Assembly (NCBI GenBank): GCA_913049685.1
Contig: CAJWZD010000003.1
Location: forward strand, 1 to 64,000
Length of the DNA stretch: 64,000 bases
From: an uncultured Fidelibacterota bacterium
GTDB taxonomy: Bacteria; Fidelibacterota; Marinisomatia; Marinisomatales; TCS55
Direction: 5' to 3'
This document shows positions 18,240 through 26,301 of this stretch, one piece after another (within the stretch, counting starts at the first letter, position 1; each line of letters opens with the position of its first letter). The notes beneath the pieces were generated by a model. It saw nothing but the letters and a program-made list of their open reading frames with translations. It was not told where the DNA came from and did not search any database. The position numbers and the translations under genes are program-made.

Positions 18240-18247
18240 TAATATTT

Positions 18248-18252
18248 CTCCT
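18248..18252 (-). promoter_or_regulatory. Shine-Dalgarno site fixing the peroxiredoxin start
   Basis: On the minus strand this reads AGGAG, with 8 nt to the ATG at 18239. It supports the internal start over the longer frame beginning at 18284. Confidence 0.75.
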
Positions 18253-18379
18253 AATACTTGGTTTAAAATTTTATAAAAAAACAATAATTGTATTTAAAAT
18301 TTAAAAATTAATTTTCATAATTTTTCTTTTAAGATTCAATTTAAATTAAATAAGAACAACAATTAAAAATAAACTATAT

Positions 18380-18937
18380 ATGAGCTTTTCGATGTGTGTT
18401 TTACTTATGCTATCATCTTGCAATGAGAAAGTAGCGCAAGATGATGATGATATGCACATTCAGCATGCAAATATAGTCGAAATCTATTTAATTGACTCTT
18501 TGGATGAGCCTAGAGGGTTTTGCCTAGATATTAAAGGCTATAAAGAATCTGCTGATATAAAAAAAGGGCTCCAAGCGCATACTTGCTATTCATATCAGGG
18601 AAGTATAGCCGTCGATCAAGGTTTTAGTCTTGAGCAAATTAATATTGGAGAATTTTATTTACCAAACTTTGATGTTTGCATGGAAGCTAATCTAGCAGAT
18701 TCTGATGCAAGCGTTAAGCTGGAAAAATGCTCTAAAAATGCTATGCAAAAATTTATTTTAAATAGCAACGGAAGCATTTCTCTTCAAGATAATCAAAATT
18801 TATGCCTAACAATTTCTAGTGAAAGGTCACAAGAAGGTGGCGGTGGAAACCCCCCTCATTTAATTAGAAATTTGACATTAGAAAATTGTGATTTAACTCA
18901 ACTCAATTACCAAGCCTGGGCAATAAGAAAGCATTAA
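18380..18937 (+). CDS. Lipoprotein with ricin-type (beta-trefoil) lectin-like domain
   Basis: The first ATG gives a hydrophobic leader ending in Leu-Ser-Ser-Cys, with Cys14 as the lipidation site, but this leader has no basic residue. Codons just upstream in the same frame encode Lys-Asn-Lys, so translation may begin earlier at a non-ATG codon near 18362. The mature part contains repeated Cys pairs (GFCLDI, DVCMEA, NLCLTI) and a final QAW motif, the pattern of QxW beta-trefoil lectin repeats. Such domains bind sugars. It is followed after 20 nt by a beta-propeller lipoprotein, probably in the same operon. Confidence 0.6.
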   Translation: MSFSMCVLLMLSSCNEKVAQDDDDMHIQHANIVEIYLIDSLDEPRGFCLDIKGYKESADIKKGLQAHTCYSYQGSIAVDQGFSLEQINIGEFYLPNFDVCMEANLADSDASVKLEKCSKNAMQKFILNSNGSISLQDNQNLCLTISSERSQEGGGGNPPHLIRNLTLENCDLTQLNYQAWAIRKH

Positions 18938-18957
18938 GCATAAAAGAAGGAATGCAA

Positions 18958-20163
18958 ATGAAAATCAATCCAATAATTTTAGTCTTATTTTTTTCGTTAT
19001 CATGCGAAAAATCAATAATCACTCAAGACAATAGTTCATACATATTTGCATGGACAAAAGATGAAAATGGTTTTAATTCAGATTTTCTAAGTGTTATAAA
19101 TACAGATCCCAACGATAGAGCCTATGGTTCTTTGATAGCTACACTTCCCGTTGGTTTCAATAACATCAATGCGCATCATTCAGAGCACCGTTTTCATTCA
19201 AGCAGGCAGTTGTTTACAAATGGATTTTCTGGAGGACGATCATTCATCTTTGACTTGAAGGATCCTACGATACCAAAATTAAAAACAAATTTTACCAATA
19301 TTAATGAGTTTACATTTCCTCACAGTTTTGAGAGACTACCAAATGGAAATGTTTTGGCTACCTTCCAAACTATTGGGCAAGAAAATAAAAAAGAAGGAGG
19401 ATTGGTGGAGATAGATACTGAAGGTAAATTTGTTCGCTCTGCAATTGCATCCGATCCTGATATCGCGGATTTTATACGTCCTTATAGTTTAGCTATACTT
19501 CCAAAAATCAATAGAGTTGTTTCTACAAGTGCCGATATGAAAGAAGCAGATCATAGTAATGTTATACAAGTATGGAGATTATCTGATCTTTCTTTGATTA
19601 AAACTATTGTACTTGAGCCGGGTCCAAGAGGAAATGAACATCTGGATCCAGCAGAGCCTCGTGTTTTAGTTGACGGGAAAACAGTTTTAATCTCTACTTT
19701 TTATTGTGGGCTTTATAAAATAGATGATATTGAAAGCGATAACCCAAGCGCAAAATGGGTATATTCATTTGAATTTAATCAAAAGTACGATTGCGCAATA
19801 CCTGTAGTTAGCGAGAATTATTGGATTCAAGCATTAGGCTCTAAAACTGCCTTAATAAGTTTAGATATATCTGACCCAAATTCGCCTAAAAAAGTAGATC
19901 AGCTGAATTTTAAAACCGGTGAATGGCCGCACTGGATAGCTTTAGAGCCAAACGGGAAGCGAATTGTTGTTACTGGTAATAATAGATTAAAAAATACTCT
20001 ATTAATGGTAAAATTTGACAAAAATAACGGCTCTATGTCTTTTGATTATAGATTTAGAGATAAACGCACAGGAAAGCTAGGGTTCAGCTTTGATCGGTTT
20101 GATTGGCCTCATGGCAATACTGATAGCGGTGTACCGCATGGCTCTGTATTTAGTTTAGATTGA
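18958..20163 (+). CDS. Lipoprotein with beta-propeller resembling selenium-binding protein/methanethiol oxidase
   Basis: The protein has a lipoprotein leader ending Ser-Leu-Ser-Cys (Cys16). About 380 residues follow, with propeller-like repeats. Among these, FPHSFERLPNGNVLATF, a GGLVEID strand, RPYSLAILPKINRVVSTSADM, a VWRLSDLSLIKTI blade and PHWIALEPNG recall the SBP56/methanethiol oxidase family. Several His residues (HHSEHRFH near 59-66, later PHS, PHW, PHG) could bind metal as in that family. I chose ATG 18958 because AAGGA lies 8 nt upstream; the ATG at 18952 is too close to it. The oxidase activity is not proven by these motifs. Confidence 0.6.
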   Translation: MKINPIILVLFFSLSCEKSIITQDNSSYIFAWTKDENGFNSDFLSVINTDPNDRAYGSLIATLPVGFNNINAHHSEHRFHSSRQLFTNGFSGGRSFIFDLKDPTIPKLKTNFTNINEFTFPHSFERLPNGNVLATFQTIGQENKKEGGLVEIDTEGKFVRSAIASDPDIADFIRPYSLAILPKINRVVSTSADMKEADHSNVIQVWRLSDLSLIKTIVLEPGPRGNEHLDPAEPRVLVDGKTVLISTFYCGLYKIDDIESDNPSAKWVYSFEFNQKYDCAIPVVSENYWIQALGSKTALISLDISDPNSPKKVDQLNFKTGEWPHWIALEPNGKRIVVTGNNRLKNTLLMVKFDKNNGSMSFDYRFRDKRTGKLGFSFDRFDWPHGNTDSGVPHGSVFSLD

Positions 20164-20266
20164 AAATTAATCTAAATTTTATTTTAACTCACTATTGAGT
20201 CTTTGTAAATTTTTTTAGGTATTTTGAATAAAAATTTAATAAAAAAACTAACCAAAAGGGGTAATT

Positions 20267-20683
20267 ATGAATTCTAAAGTAATAGACAGTTTTTTTGAAG
20301 CTATGTCTTCAGGGGATCTTGATACAATTGAAAGCTTATTTGATGAAAGAGCTGAATTCGTTGACATGGGTACCGGTCAAACAATGAGTGGTATTGAAGA
20401 AAACATGAAAGATGTGAGAAGTTGGAAAAGTACTTTTTCAGATATGAAAGTTACTGCATTAAGACATGTTGAGTCAGAAAATGTTGTTGTTACAGAAATG
20501 CAATTTGAAGGTACAAATACCGGTGAGATGGAAATGCCGGATGGCTCTAAATTACCTGCCACTGGAAAAAGTGTTAAGATGCAAGGATGTCAGGTTATTG
20601 AAGTCGAAAATGGTAAAATGGTAAAAGGTACGCAGTATTACAACCCAATGGTAATGATGGAGCAGTTGGGTTTAGGTCAATAG
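20267..20683 (+). CDS. SnoaL/NTF2-like family protein
   Basis: This 138-residue cytosolic protein has the cone-shaped NTF2-like fold pattern. It starts with a helix containing FFEAMSSGDLDTIESLFDE, continues with a short strand around EFVDMGTG, and then has a curved sheet with EMQFEGTNTGEMEMPDG. This is the SnoaL-like polyketide cyclase or ester cyclase group, although most members have unknown substrates. AAAGGGG precedes the ATG by about 6 nt. The preceding 103-nt gap probably holds its promoter. It is followed by a strong hairpin terminator. Confidence 0.8.
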   Translation: MNSKVIDSFFEAMSSGDLDTIESLFDERAEFVDMGTGQTMSGIEENMKDVRSWKSTFSDMKVTALRHVESENVVVTEMQFEGTNTGEMEMPDGSKLPATGKSVKMQGCQVIEVENGKMVKGTQYYNPMVMMEQLGLGQ

Positions 20684-20694
20684 AAATATTTTTA

Positions 20695-20740
20695 TGAGCC
20701 AAGCTTAAGCTAATGTTTTAGCTTGGCTCAGTTAATGTTT
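20695..20740 (+). terminator. Rho-independent terminator after the SnoaL-like gene
   Basis: TGAGCCAAGCT at 20695-20705 pairs perfectly with AGCTTGGCTCA at 20720-20730 around a 14-nt loop, and a T run follows at 20736-20742 on the plus strand. It sits between the stop of the SnoaL-like gene and the stop of the convergent ABM-like gene. The minus-strand flank is less U-rich, so termination is clearest for the plus strand. Confidence 0.85.
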
Positions 20741-20742
20741 TT

Positions 20743-21033
20743 TTAACTCTCTTTTAAATATTGCCAGACAACTTCACCTTCTTTGAATTCTGGAGGTGAG
20801 TCCATTTTATCTTTAAACATCGACATCAGTTCTTGTACTTGGCTTTCTGCATTTTGAAAAGCTTCTTTGCTTTCCCATACTGGAATGCCTAGGAACTCGC
20901 GATCACTGATTTTAATATATATTACTGTTTGTAGGCCCTCCATAGCGTCATATTTAGCCTTTTGTGAGCGCAACTTTTCAATAATTTCTTCAGTATTACC
21001 ATTATGTTTTATATTTCCAACTCTACTATACAT
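20743..21033 (-). CDS. Antibiotic biosynthesis monooxygenase-like (dimeric alpha-beta barrel) protein
   Basis: This 96-residue protein has the pattern of the ABM/dimeric ferredoxin-like fold. It has an N-terminal strand (SRVGNIK), a helix, a central strand with YIKIS, and a helix beginning WESKEAFQNAE, which is a common motif in ABM proteins. Members act as small oxygenases, heme-degrading proteins or proteins of unknown role; the sequence does not single one out. The ATG at 21033 has AAAAGGGG upstream on the minus strand. Confidence 0.7.
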   Translation of the reverse strand: MYSRVGNIKHNGNTEEIIEKLRSQKAKYDAMEGLQTVIYIKISDREFLGIPVWESKEAFQNAESQVQELMSMFKDKMDSPPEFKEGEVVWQYLKES

Positions 21034-21136
21034 TTTGATACCCCTTTTTATATTATAAGTTTTAAAAATTAATTATCAACCAGAATATAAACGATGACTA
21101 TTTTAGAAGGCAATGAATCTTTGTAGATTTGTAACA

Positions 21137-21853
21137 ATGAAAACACTAATTATATCTCCGACCTACAATGAAAGCAAAAATATTTCAACACTCGTTGAAA
21201 CTGTTTTTACTAGAAACCCGGAGTCGCATTTATTAATAGTCGATGATAGCTCGCCTGATGGAACGGCAGAAATTGTAAAAAATTTGCAATCAAATTATCC
21301 TAACTTATTTTTAGAAATCAGGGAAGTCAAAAATGGGCTAGGAAAAGCTTATCTTTTCGGTTTCAAATGGGCTCTAGATAGAAAATATGAAACAATTGTA
21401 CAAATGGATGCTGATATGTCTCATCATCCTAAAGAAATTCCTGCAATGATTGATCTTCTTAAAGAAAATGATTTGGTGATTGGAAGTCGTTATATAAATG
21501 GAGTAAGTGTAATCAATTGGCCGCTCGAAAGGCTATTTTTGAGTTTTGGCGCTAATATTTACTCTAGGGTTGTTACTGGAATGCCGATCAAGGATGCAAC
21601 TGGGGGTTTTAAGGTTTGGTCTGCAAAGGTATTAAAATCAATATCGCTTGATGAAGTGAAGTCTTCTGGTTATTCGTTTCAAATTGAAATGAACTTTAGA
21701 TGTTGGCACAAAGGATTTAAGCTTGTCGAGCACCCCATTATTTTTATTGATAGAACGGTTGGAGAGTCAAAAATGAGTAAGTCTATTATGTTCGAAGCGG
21801 TCTGGATAGTTTGGAGATTACGATTATGGAGGATTTTTCGAATAAACAAATAG
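21137..21853 (+). CDS. Polyprenol-phosphate mannosyltransferase-like glycosyltransferase, GT2
   Basis: This family 2 glycosyltransferase resembles dolichol- or polyprenol-phosphate mannose synthase. The nucleotide-sugar site starts with the ISPTYNES strand. IVDDSSPDGTAE (about 34-45) carries the DD pair, QMDADMSHHP carries the DAD metal motif, and IGSRYINGV follows. It would transfer a sugar from a nucleotide sugar to a lipid phosphate at the inner face of the membrane. I chose ATG 21137 because family members begin at this Met-Lys-Thr; an ATG at 21113 would add eight residues. There are no membrane segments at the C-terminus. Confidence 0.9.
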   Translation: MKTLIISPTYNESKNISTLVETVFTRNPESHLLIVDDSSPDGTAEIVKNLQSNYPNLFLEIREVKNGLGKAYLFGFKWALDRKYETIVQMDADMSHHPKEIPAMIDLLKENDLVIGSRYINGVSVINWPLERLFLSFGANIYSRVVTGMPIKDATGGFKVWSAKVLKSISLDEVKSSGYSFQIEMNFRCWHKGFKLVEHPIIFIDRTVGESKMSKSIMFEAVWIVWRLRLWRIFRINK

Positions 21854-21855
21854 TG

Positions 21856-21885
21856 TTTCATTCTTAATGAAAATTATTATTTTAA
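21856..21885 (+). terminator. Weak AT-rich hairpin after the glycosyltransferase gene
   Basis: TTTCATT at 21856-21862 pairs with AATGAAA at 21866-21872 around a 3-nt loop, followed by ATTATTATTTTAA. It lies just after the GT2 stop. The stem is short and AT-only apart from one C-G pair, so termination would be weak. Confidence 0.35.
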
Positions 21886-21905
21886 TTGAAGTATATTAAG
21901 ATTAT

Positions 21906-22856
21906 ATGGCTAATTATTATTTAGATTTTGAGCAACCCCTCAAAGAAATCGATCAAAAAATTTTGGAACTTGAAGGAGATTCAAGTTCGCACAAAGAAGA
22001 ACTTTCATTGCTAACTTCTGAAAGAGAGGATTGTTTAAAGCAAATTTTTTCAAAACTAACTCGCTGGCAAAGAGTGCAATTAGCAAGACATCCACAGCGA
22101 CCTTTGTCTATGGATTATATTTCATCTTTATCTCCAAACTTTATTGAATTGCATGGTGATCGTTATTTCGGAGATGACTCTGCAATTGTATGTGGCCTGG
22201 GGTCAATAGATGATGTTAAGGTAGTTTTTCTTGGACAGCAAAAAGGTAAAAACACAAAAGAAAATATTTATAGAAATTTTGGTATGATGAGACCAGAGGG
22301 ATATCGTAAAGCGCTCAGAGTAATGAAATTAGCCGAAAAATTCAAACTACCCATTATTTCACTGATTGATACTCCCGGTGCTTATCCTGGAATTGGAGCA
22401 GAAGAAAGAGGGCAAGGTGAGGCAATTGCGCGAAACCTCTTTGAAATGTCTAGCTTAAAAACACCAATCATTGCAATCGTGATAGGTGAAGGTGCGAGTG
22501 GCGGTGCTTTAGGAATAGGAGTGTGCGATAAAATGTTTATGCTTGAAAATACATGGTATTCTGTTATTAGCCCAGAAGGTTGTGCGTCTATACTTTGGCG
22601 TGATGCTGCGAAAGCACCAGAAGCTGCCGATGCAATGAAAGTAACTCCAGAAGACCTAGTTGAGATGGAAATCTGCGATGAGATTGTTAAAGAGCCAATT
22701 GGTGGAGCGCATAGAGATTTTGACGAAACAGTAAAATCTTTAAAAACATCTATTTTATCAGAGATTGATAATTTAAAATCTGTAGACCCTGAAAGTTTTC
22801 TTGATAATCGAATTGCTCGTTATGAGAAAATGGGAAATATATCTGATTTAAAATGA
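21906..22856 (+). CDS. accA: Acetyl-CoA carboxylase carboxyltransferase subunit alpha
   Basis: This is the alpha half of the carboxyltransferase that makes malonyl-CoA, the first step of fatty-acid synthesis, working with AccD and biotinylated AccB. The N-terminal helix pair (residues 1-60) is followed by the crotonase-like core with FIELHGDRYFGDD, the GRxxG-type region, TPGAYPGIGAEERGQ and GEGASGGALG. The length of 316 residues is typical. accD is not in the window. The stop overlaps the next gene as ATGA. Confidence 0.97.
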   Translation: MANYYLDFEQPLKEIDQKILELEGDSSSHKEELSLLTSEREDCLKQIFSKLTRWQRVQLARHPQRPLSMDYISSLSPNFIELHGDRYFGDDSAIVCGLGSIDDVKVVFLGQQKGKNTKENIYRNFGMMRPEGYRKALRVMKLAEKFKLPIISLIDTPGAYPGIGAEERGQGEAIARNLFEMSSLKTPIIAIVIGEGASGGALGIGVCDKMFMLENTWYSVISPEGCASILWRDAAKAPEAADAMKVTPEDLVEMEICDEIVKEPIGGAHRDFDETVKSLKTSILSEIDNLKSVDPESFLDNRIARYEKMGNISDLK

Positions 22857-23266
22857 TATCCCATACTTTTAAAACTAAAATATATTATAAAGATATTGAT
22901 CAAATGGGTATTGTGTATTATTCGAGATACTTTGAATTTTTTGAATCTGCTAGAACTGAATTGCTCAAATCAATTGGAATTGCAGTTAGGGACATAGAGA
23001 AGAATGATATTTTTTTACCAGTCGTAAGCGCAACATGCGACTATCAAAAAAGTGCAAAATTTGAAGATGAGTTAATCATTATTGCATCAATATCGAAATC
23101 TCCTTCCTCTCGATTATTTATTGAATATAAGGTATTGGCTGATGACAAATCAGTTTTAGCTACTGGAAAAACTATACATGGCTTCATCGACAAGTCTGGA
23201 AAGCCAAAAAGGCCACCGAGGCTTTTAATTAGCAAAATTAATTCACTGATAAACAATGAAAGCTAA
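22853..23266 (+). CDS. ybgC: Acyl-CoA thioesterase, YbgC-type hotdog protein
   Basis: This 137-residue hotdog protein has the 4HBT signature YYKDIDQMGIVYYSRYFEFFE near residues 10-30, including the catalytic Asp of the YbgC/FadM group. It hydrolyses acyl-CoA or acyl-ACP esters. It overlaps accA by 4 nt and lies upstream of yebC. In many proteobacteria ybgC is linked to tol-pal, but no tol genes are seen here, so its link in this genome is with fatty-acid synthesis. Confidence 0.88.
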   Translation: MISHTFKTKIYYKDIDQMGIVYYSRYFEFFESARTELLKSIGIAVRDIEKNDIFLPVVSATCDYQKSAKFEDELIIIASISKSPSSRLFIEYKVLADDKSVLATGKTIHGFIDKSGKPKRPPRLLISKINSLINNES

Positions 23267-23276
23267 GGAGTGAATA

Positions 23277-24008
23277 ATGGCCGGTCATAGTAAATGGGCA
23301 AATATTAAACATAAAAAAGCAGCTCAAGACGCTAAAAGAGGGAAGGTCTTTACAAAAATAATTAAAGAGCTTATGGTTGCTGCAAAAACTGGTGGAAGTG
23401 ACCCCGAGGCTAATCCCCGATTGCGTCAGGCTATCTCAACAGCTAAAGCTGCAAATATGCCAAGTGATACAATCTCAAGAAATATTCAAAAGGGAGCTGG
23501 TGAACTTGAGGGAGTAGATTATGAGGAATTATCGTACGAAGGCTTCGGTCCGGAGGGTGTAGCGATTATGATGGATGTAATGACAGATAACAAAAATCGC
23601 ACTGTTGCTGAAATAAGACACCTAATGACAAAATTTGGTGGAAATCTAGGTGAAAACGGTTCTGTTTCTTGGATGTTTGAAAAGCTCGGTCAGATAATTG
23701 TTGAATCTGAATCAACAAATGAAGAAAATTTATTTAATGATGCCCTTGAAGCTGGAGCCGATGATTTTAATAAGGAAGAGCTAGATTTTATAATTTCAAC
23801 AAACCCTGCTCTTACTGCTGAAATAGCAGAAAATCTTGAAAAAAAAGGATACAGTATAGTTTCATCAAAGGTTGAGATGGTTCCAAAAAATATTATTGAA
23901 GTACCAGAGTCTGATTCTTCTAAACTCATTAATCTGATGGAAAAGCTGGAGGAGCATGATGACGTTCAGAATATAGCGTCAAATTTTCAGTTAACGTCTC
24001 ATAGCTAA
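23277..24008 (+). CDS. yebC: YebC/PmpR family protein (TACO1 homologue)
   Basis: This 243-residue protein begins with the family hallmark AGHSKWANIKHKKAAQDAKRGK. It continues with the three-domain YebC pattern, including GFGPEGVAIM and the GGNLGENGSVSWMF stretch. Members are described as transcriptional regulators and more recently as ribosome-associated factors that help translate difficult sequences such as polyproline. It has AAGGAG 7 nt before the ATG. It immediately precedes ruvC, a very common bacterial linkage (yebC-ruvC-ruvA). Confidence 0.96.
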   Translation: MAGHSKWANIKHKKAAQDAKRGKVFTKIIKELMVAAKTGGSDPEANPRLRQAISTAKAANMPSDTISRNIQKGAGELEGVDYEELSYEGFGPEGVAIMMDVMTDNKNRTVAEIRHLMTKFGGNLGENGSVSWMFEKLGQIIVESESTNEENLFNDALEAGADDFNKEELDFIISTNPALTAEIAENLEKKGYSIVSSKVEMVPKNIIEVPESDSSKLINLMEKLEEHDDVQNIASNFQLTSHS

Positions 24009-24013
24009 CTATA

Positions 24014-24502
24014 TTGAATAGCATTCAAAGAACAATTGGCGTAGATCCAGGTTTAAATAATACTGGATTTGGGATTCTTGATTATAGAGGAAGTAAGATA
24101 AAAGTAGTTGCATACGGTTTAATTACACCTCCAGCCAAACAATCTGTACCGAATAGGCTTGAGTATTTAAATAGCCATATGAATGATTTAATTGATAAAT
24201 TCAGTCCTATGTCTATGGCCATTGAAGATTCTTTTTACAGTCAAAATGTGAAATCAGCTATCCTTTTAGGCCAGGCTAGAGGCGTGCTTTTGCTCTCAGC
24301 TTCTTCTAAGGGTATACCTTCTATGGTCTACGCACCTCGCAAGGTTAAACAATCTGTCACGGGGAGCGGGTCATCATCAAAAAAACAAGTCAAGTATATG
24401 GTTGAAAAAATTTTAAAAATTGACAAAAATATTTCTTCTCTAGATATTACTGATGCTCTCGCTATAGGCCTATGCCACATTAATCAAAATAAGTATCTAT
24501 GA
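24014..24502 (+). CDS. ruvC: Crossover junction endodeoxyribonuclease RuvC
   Basis: RuvC cuts Holliday junctions resolved together with RuvAB. The RNase H-like core begins with IGVDPGLNNTG, placing catalytic Asp11. A second acidic residue lies in MAIEDSFY, and the final pair is in DITDALAIGLCH. The length of 162 residues is normal. The start is a TTG at 24014, which puts IQRTIGVDPG at the usual distance, but no good Shine-Dalgarno site is seen, so the start is less sure than the gene. Its stop overlaps ruvA as ATGA. Confidence 0.95.
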   Translation: MNSIQRTIGVDPGLNNTGFGILDYRGSKIKVVAYGLITPPAKQSVPNRLEYLNSHMNDLIDKFSPMSMAIEDSFYSQNVKSAILLGQARGVLLLSASSKGIPSMVYAPRKVKQSVTGSGSSSKKQVKYMVEKILKIDKNISSLDITDALAIGLCHINQNKYL

Positions 24503-25101
24503 GTTTGATAGAATCAATATCTGGAATTTTAATAGCTAAAAATCCAACCGGCGTTCAAGTCCAAATAGGTGGTATTGTTTATAATTTAAGTATTTCAATT
24601 TCTACTTTTGAAAAGCTTCCAGATTTAAACCAACCGGTAACTTTACTTGCACATTTACATGTAAAAGAGGATATTTTAAATCTTTATGGTTTTGAGCTGC
24701 TTTCTGAAAGAGCTCTTTTTTTAAATTTAAACACTATAAGTGGAATTGGACCAAGGTCCGCAATGAATATTTTATCAGGAACAACTCCAAGCGAATTCAA
24801 GCAAAAAATAATTAATTCTGATGTACAGTCCTTAACATCAATCCCAGGCATTGGGGCCAAAACTGCAAAGAGAATTATTGTCGAATTAAAAGAAAAGTTT
24901 TCTATTTCGGATGAAAATGATGACGGATTAAGTTTTTCTGATCAACCAGATTCTCTAATTTCTAAAGATGCAAAAAATGCACTTAAATCTTTGGGTTACA
25001 AGGCTAATCAGATTTCAAAAGCTTTTTCTGAGATAAGCAAAGATGGCAAAGTAATCGACAAACTTGAAGATATTATACGAGAAGCGTTAAAAAGGATGTA
25101 G
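24499..25101 (+). CDS. ruvA: Holliday junction branch migration protein RuvA
   Basis: RuvA forms the tetramer that binds Holliday junctions and loads the RuvB motor. The N-terminal OB domain (about 1-63) is followed by two helix-hairpin-helix motifs: TISGIGPRSAMNILSG near 78-93 and LTSIPGIGAKTAKRIIVELK near 110-130. The C-terminal RuvB-binding three-helix domain spans about 150-200. The gene overlaps ruvC by 4 nt. ruvB is not adjacent; an aminotransferase gene follows instead. Confidence 0.96.
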   Translation: MSLIESISGILIAKNPTGVQVQIGGIVYNLSISISTFEKLPDLNQPVTLLAHLHVKEDILNLYGFELLSERALFLNLNTISGIGPRSAMNILSGTTPSEFKQKIINSDVQSLTSIPGIGAKTAKRIIVELKEKFSISDENDDGLSFSDQPDSLISKDAKNALKSLGYKANQISKAFSEISKDGKVIDKLEDIIREALKRM

Positions 25102-25107
25102 TGTAAT

Positions 25108-26301
25108 ATGAAATATTCAAACCAGCTTCAAAACCTAGGAACAGAAACGGCTTTTGCTGTTTCTTCACAGGCCAAGCAATGGGCAAATCAAGGAAACAAA
25201 GTATACCCCTTTCATCTTGGCGACATAAATCTACCTACCCCTGAAAATATTGTTGAGGCAACTATTAAAAGCATTAAGGACGGACTCACAGGGTATTGCC
25301 CTTCTGAGGGTATTTTACCATTAAGAGAGGCTTTAGCGAATGATGTTGGAGCAAAAAGAGAAGTTGAGTATCATCCTGATAATGTAGCGGTTCAGCCAGG
25401 CGGAAAGCCAACAATAGGAAAATTTATTAGCTCAGTTATGGATCCAGGCGATGAAATTTTATATCCTAATCCAGGATACCCAATTTATGAATCCCAGATT
25501 GAATATCAGGGCGGTAGAGCAATTCCATATTCTTATGTTCAGACCGATTCAGGTTTTGATATTGATATCGAAAAACTTAGAGATTCTATCAATAAAGATA
25601 CTGTTGCAATCATTTATAATAATTATCAAAATCCAATGTCAGCTGAATCTTCTAAAAAAGAAATGCACGATATTGCTCAAATTGCAATTGAAAACGATCT
25701 ATGGGTTCTTTCTGATGAGGCCTACTTTGAAATAATCTATGAAGGTGATGCTAATTCAATTGTGTCAATACCTGGCATGAAAGAAAGAACAGTAATCCTT
25801 TATACATTTTCAAAAAAATTTGCTATGACCGGTTGGAGGGTTGGTGGGTCAATTGGTCCTAAGGAGATCATTAAGCGCATAGCGAAGTTCAATGTAAACG
25901 CTGAGTCTTGCACTACTCATTTTATTCAAAATGCTATGGTTGAAGCGCTCAATGGAGACCAGAGTGGCAGTATTGAAATTTTAAAAACTTTAAAAAGCAG
26001 AAGAGACGCAGCTGTTAGAGGTTTAAATGCGATTGATGGTATTGATATTTTAACTCCTAGAACAACCTTTTATCTATTTCCAAATGTAACCAAAATCATG
26101 AAAAGAAAAGGATTAATAAATATAGAAGATTTGCAAAACAATGCATTAACAAGGGCTAATGTTTCTTTTTGTACTCGTGAACATTTTGGAAGAGCGCAAA
26201 AAGATGAAGTTGATTCTTATATTAGGCTGGCATATTCAGGAATATCAACTGAAGATATTGAGGATGGATTAATTGCTTTGAAAAACTATTTTGAAGAATA
26301 A
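25108..26301 (+). CDS. Class I/II PLP-dependent aminotransferase (aspartate aminotransferase-like)
   Basis: This 397-residue fold-type I aminotransferase has the PLP lysine at Lys236 in TFSKKFAMTGWRVGG. The upstream NYQNPMS and SDEAYFEI segments place the Asn and Asp that hold the cofactor, and a C-terminal RLAYSG gives the substrate-carboxylate Arg. The best match is the group of aspartate and related amino-acid aminotransferases; the true amino acid cannot be decided. It shares one base with the start of gcvT, suggesting co-translation with a glycine-cleavage component. Confidence 0.88.
   Translation: MKYSNQLQNLGTETAFAVSSQAKQWANQGNKVYPFHLGDINLPTPENIVEATIKSIKDGLTGYCPSEGILPLREALANDVGAKREVEYHPDNVAVQPGGKPTIGKFISSVMDPGDEILYPNPGYPIYESQIEYQGGRAIPYSYVQTDSGFDIDIEKLRDSINKDTVAIIYNNYQNPMSAESSKKEMHDIAQIAIENDLWVLSDEAYFEIIYEGDANSIVSIPGMKERTVILYTFSKKFAMTGWRVGGSIGPKEIIKRIAKFNVNAESCTTHFIQNAMVEALNGDQSGSIEILKTLKSRRDAAVRGLNAIDGIDILTPRTTFYLFPNVTKIMKRKGLINIEDLQNNALTRANVSFCTREHFGRAQKDEVDSYIRLAYSGISTEDIEDGLIALKNYFEE

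Noticed and set aside
26241-26301. Possible glycine riboswitch ahead of gcvT
   Set aside because: The gcvT start overlaps the aminotransferase stop and the upstream bases are coding sequence; no aptamer-like structure is possible in a leader.
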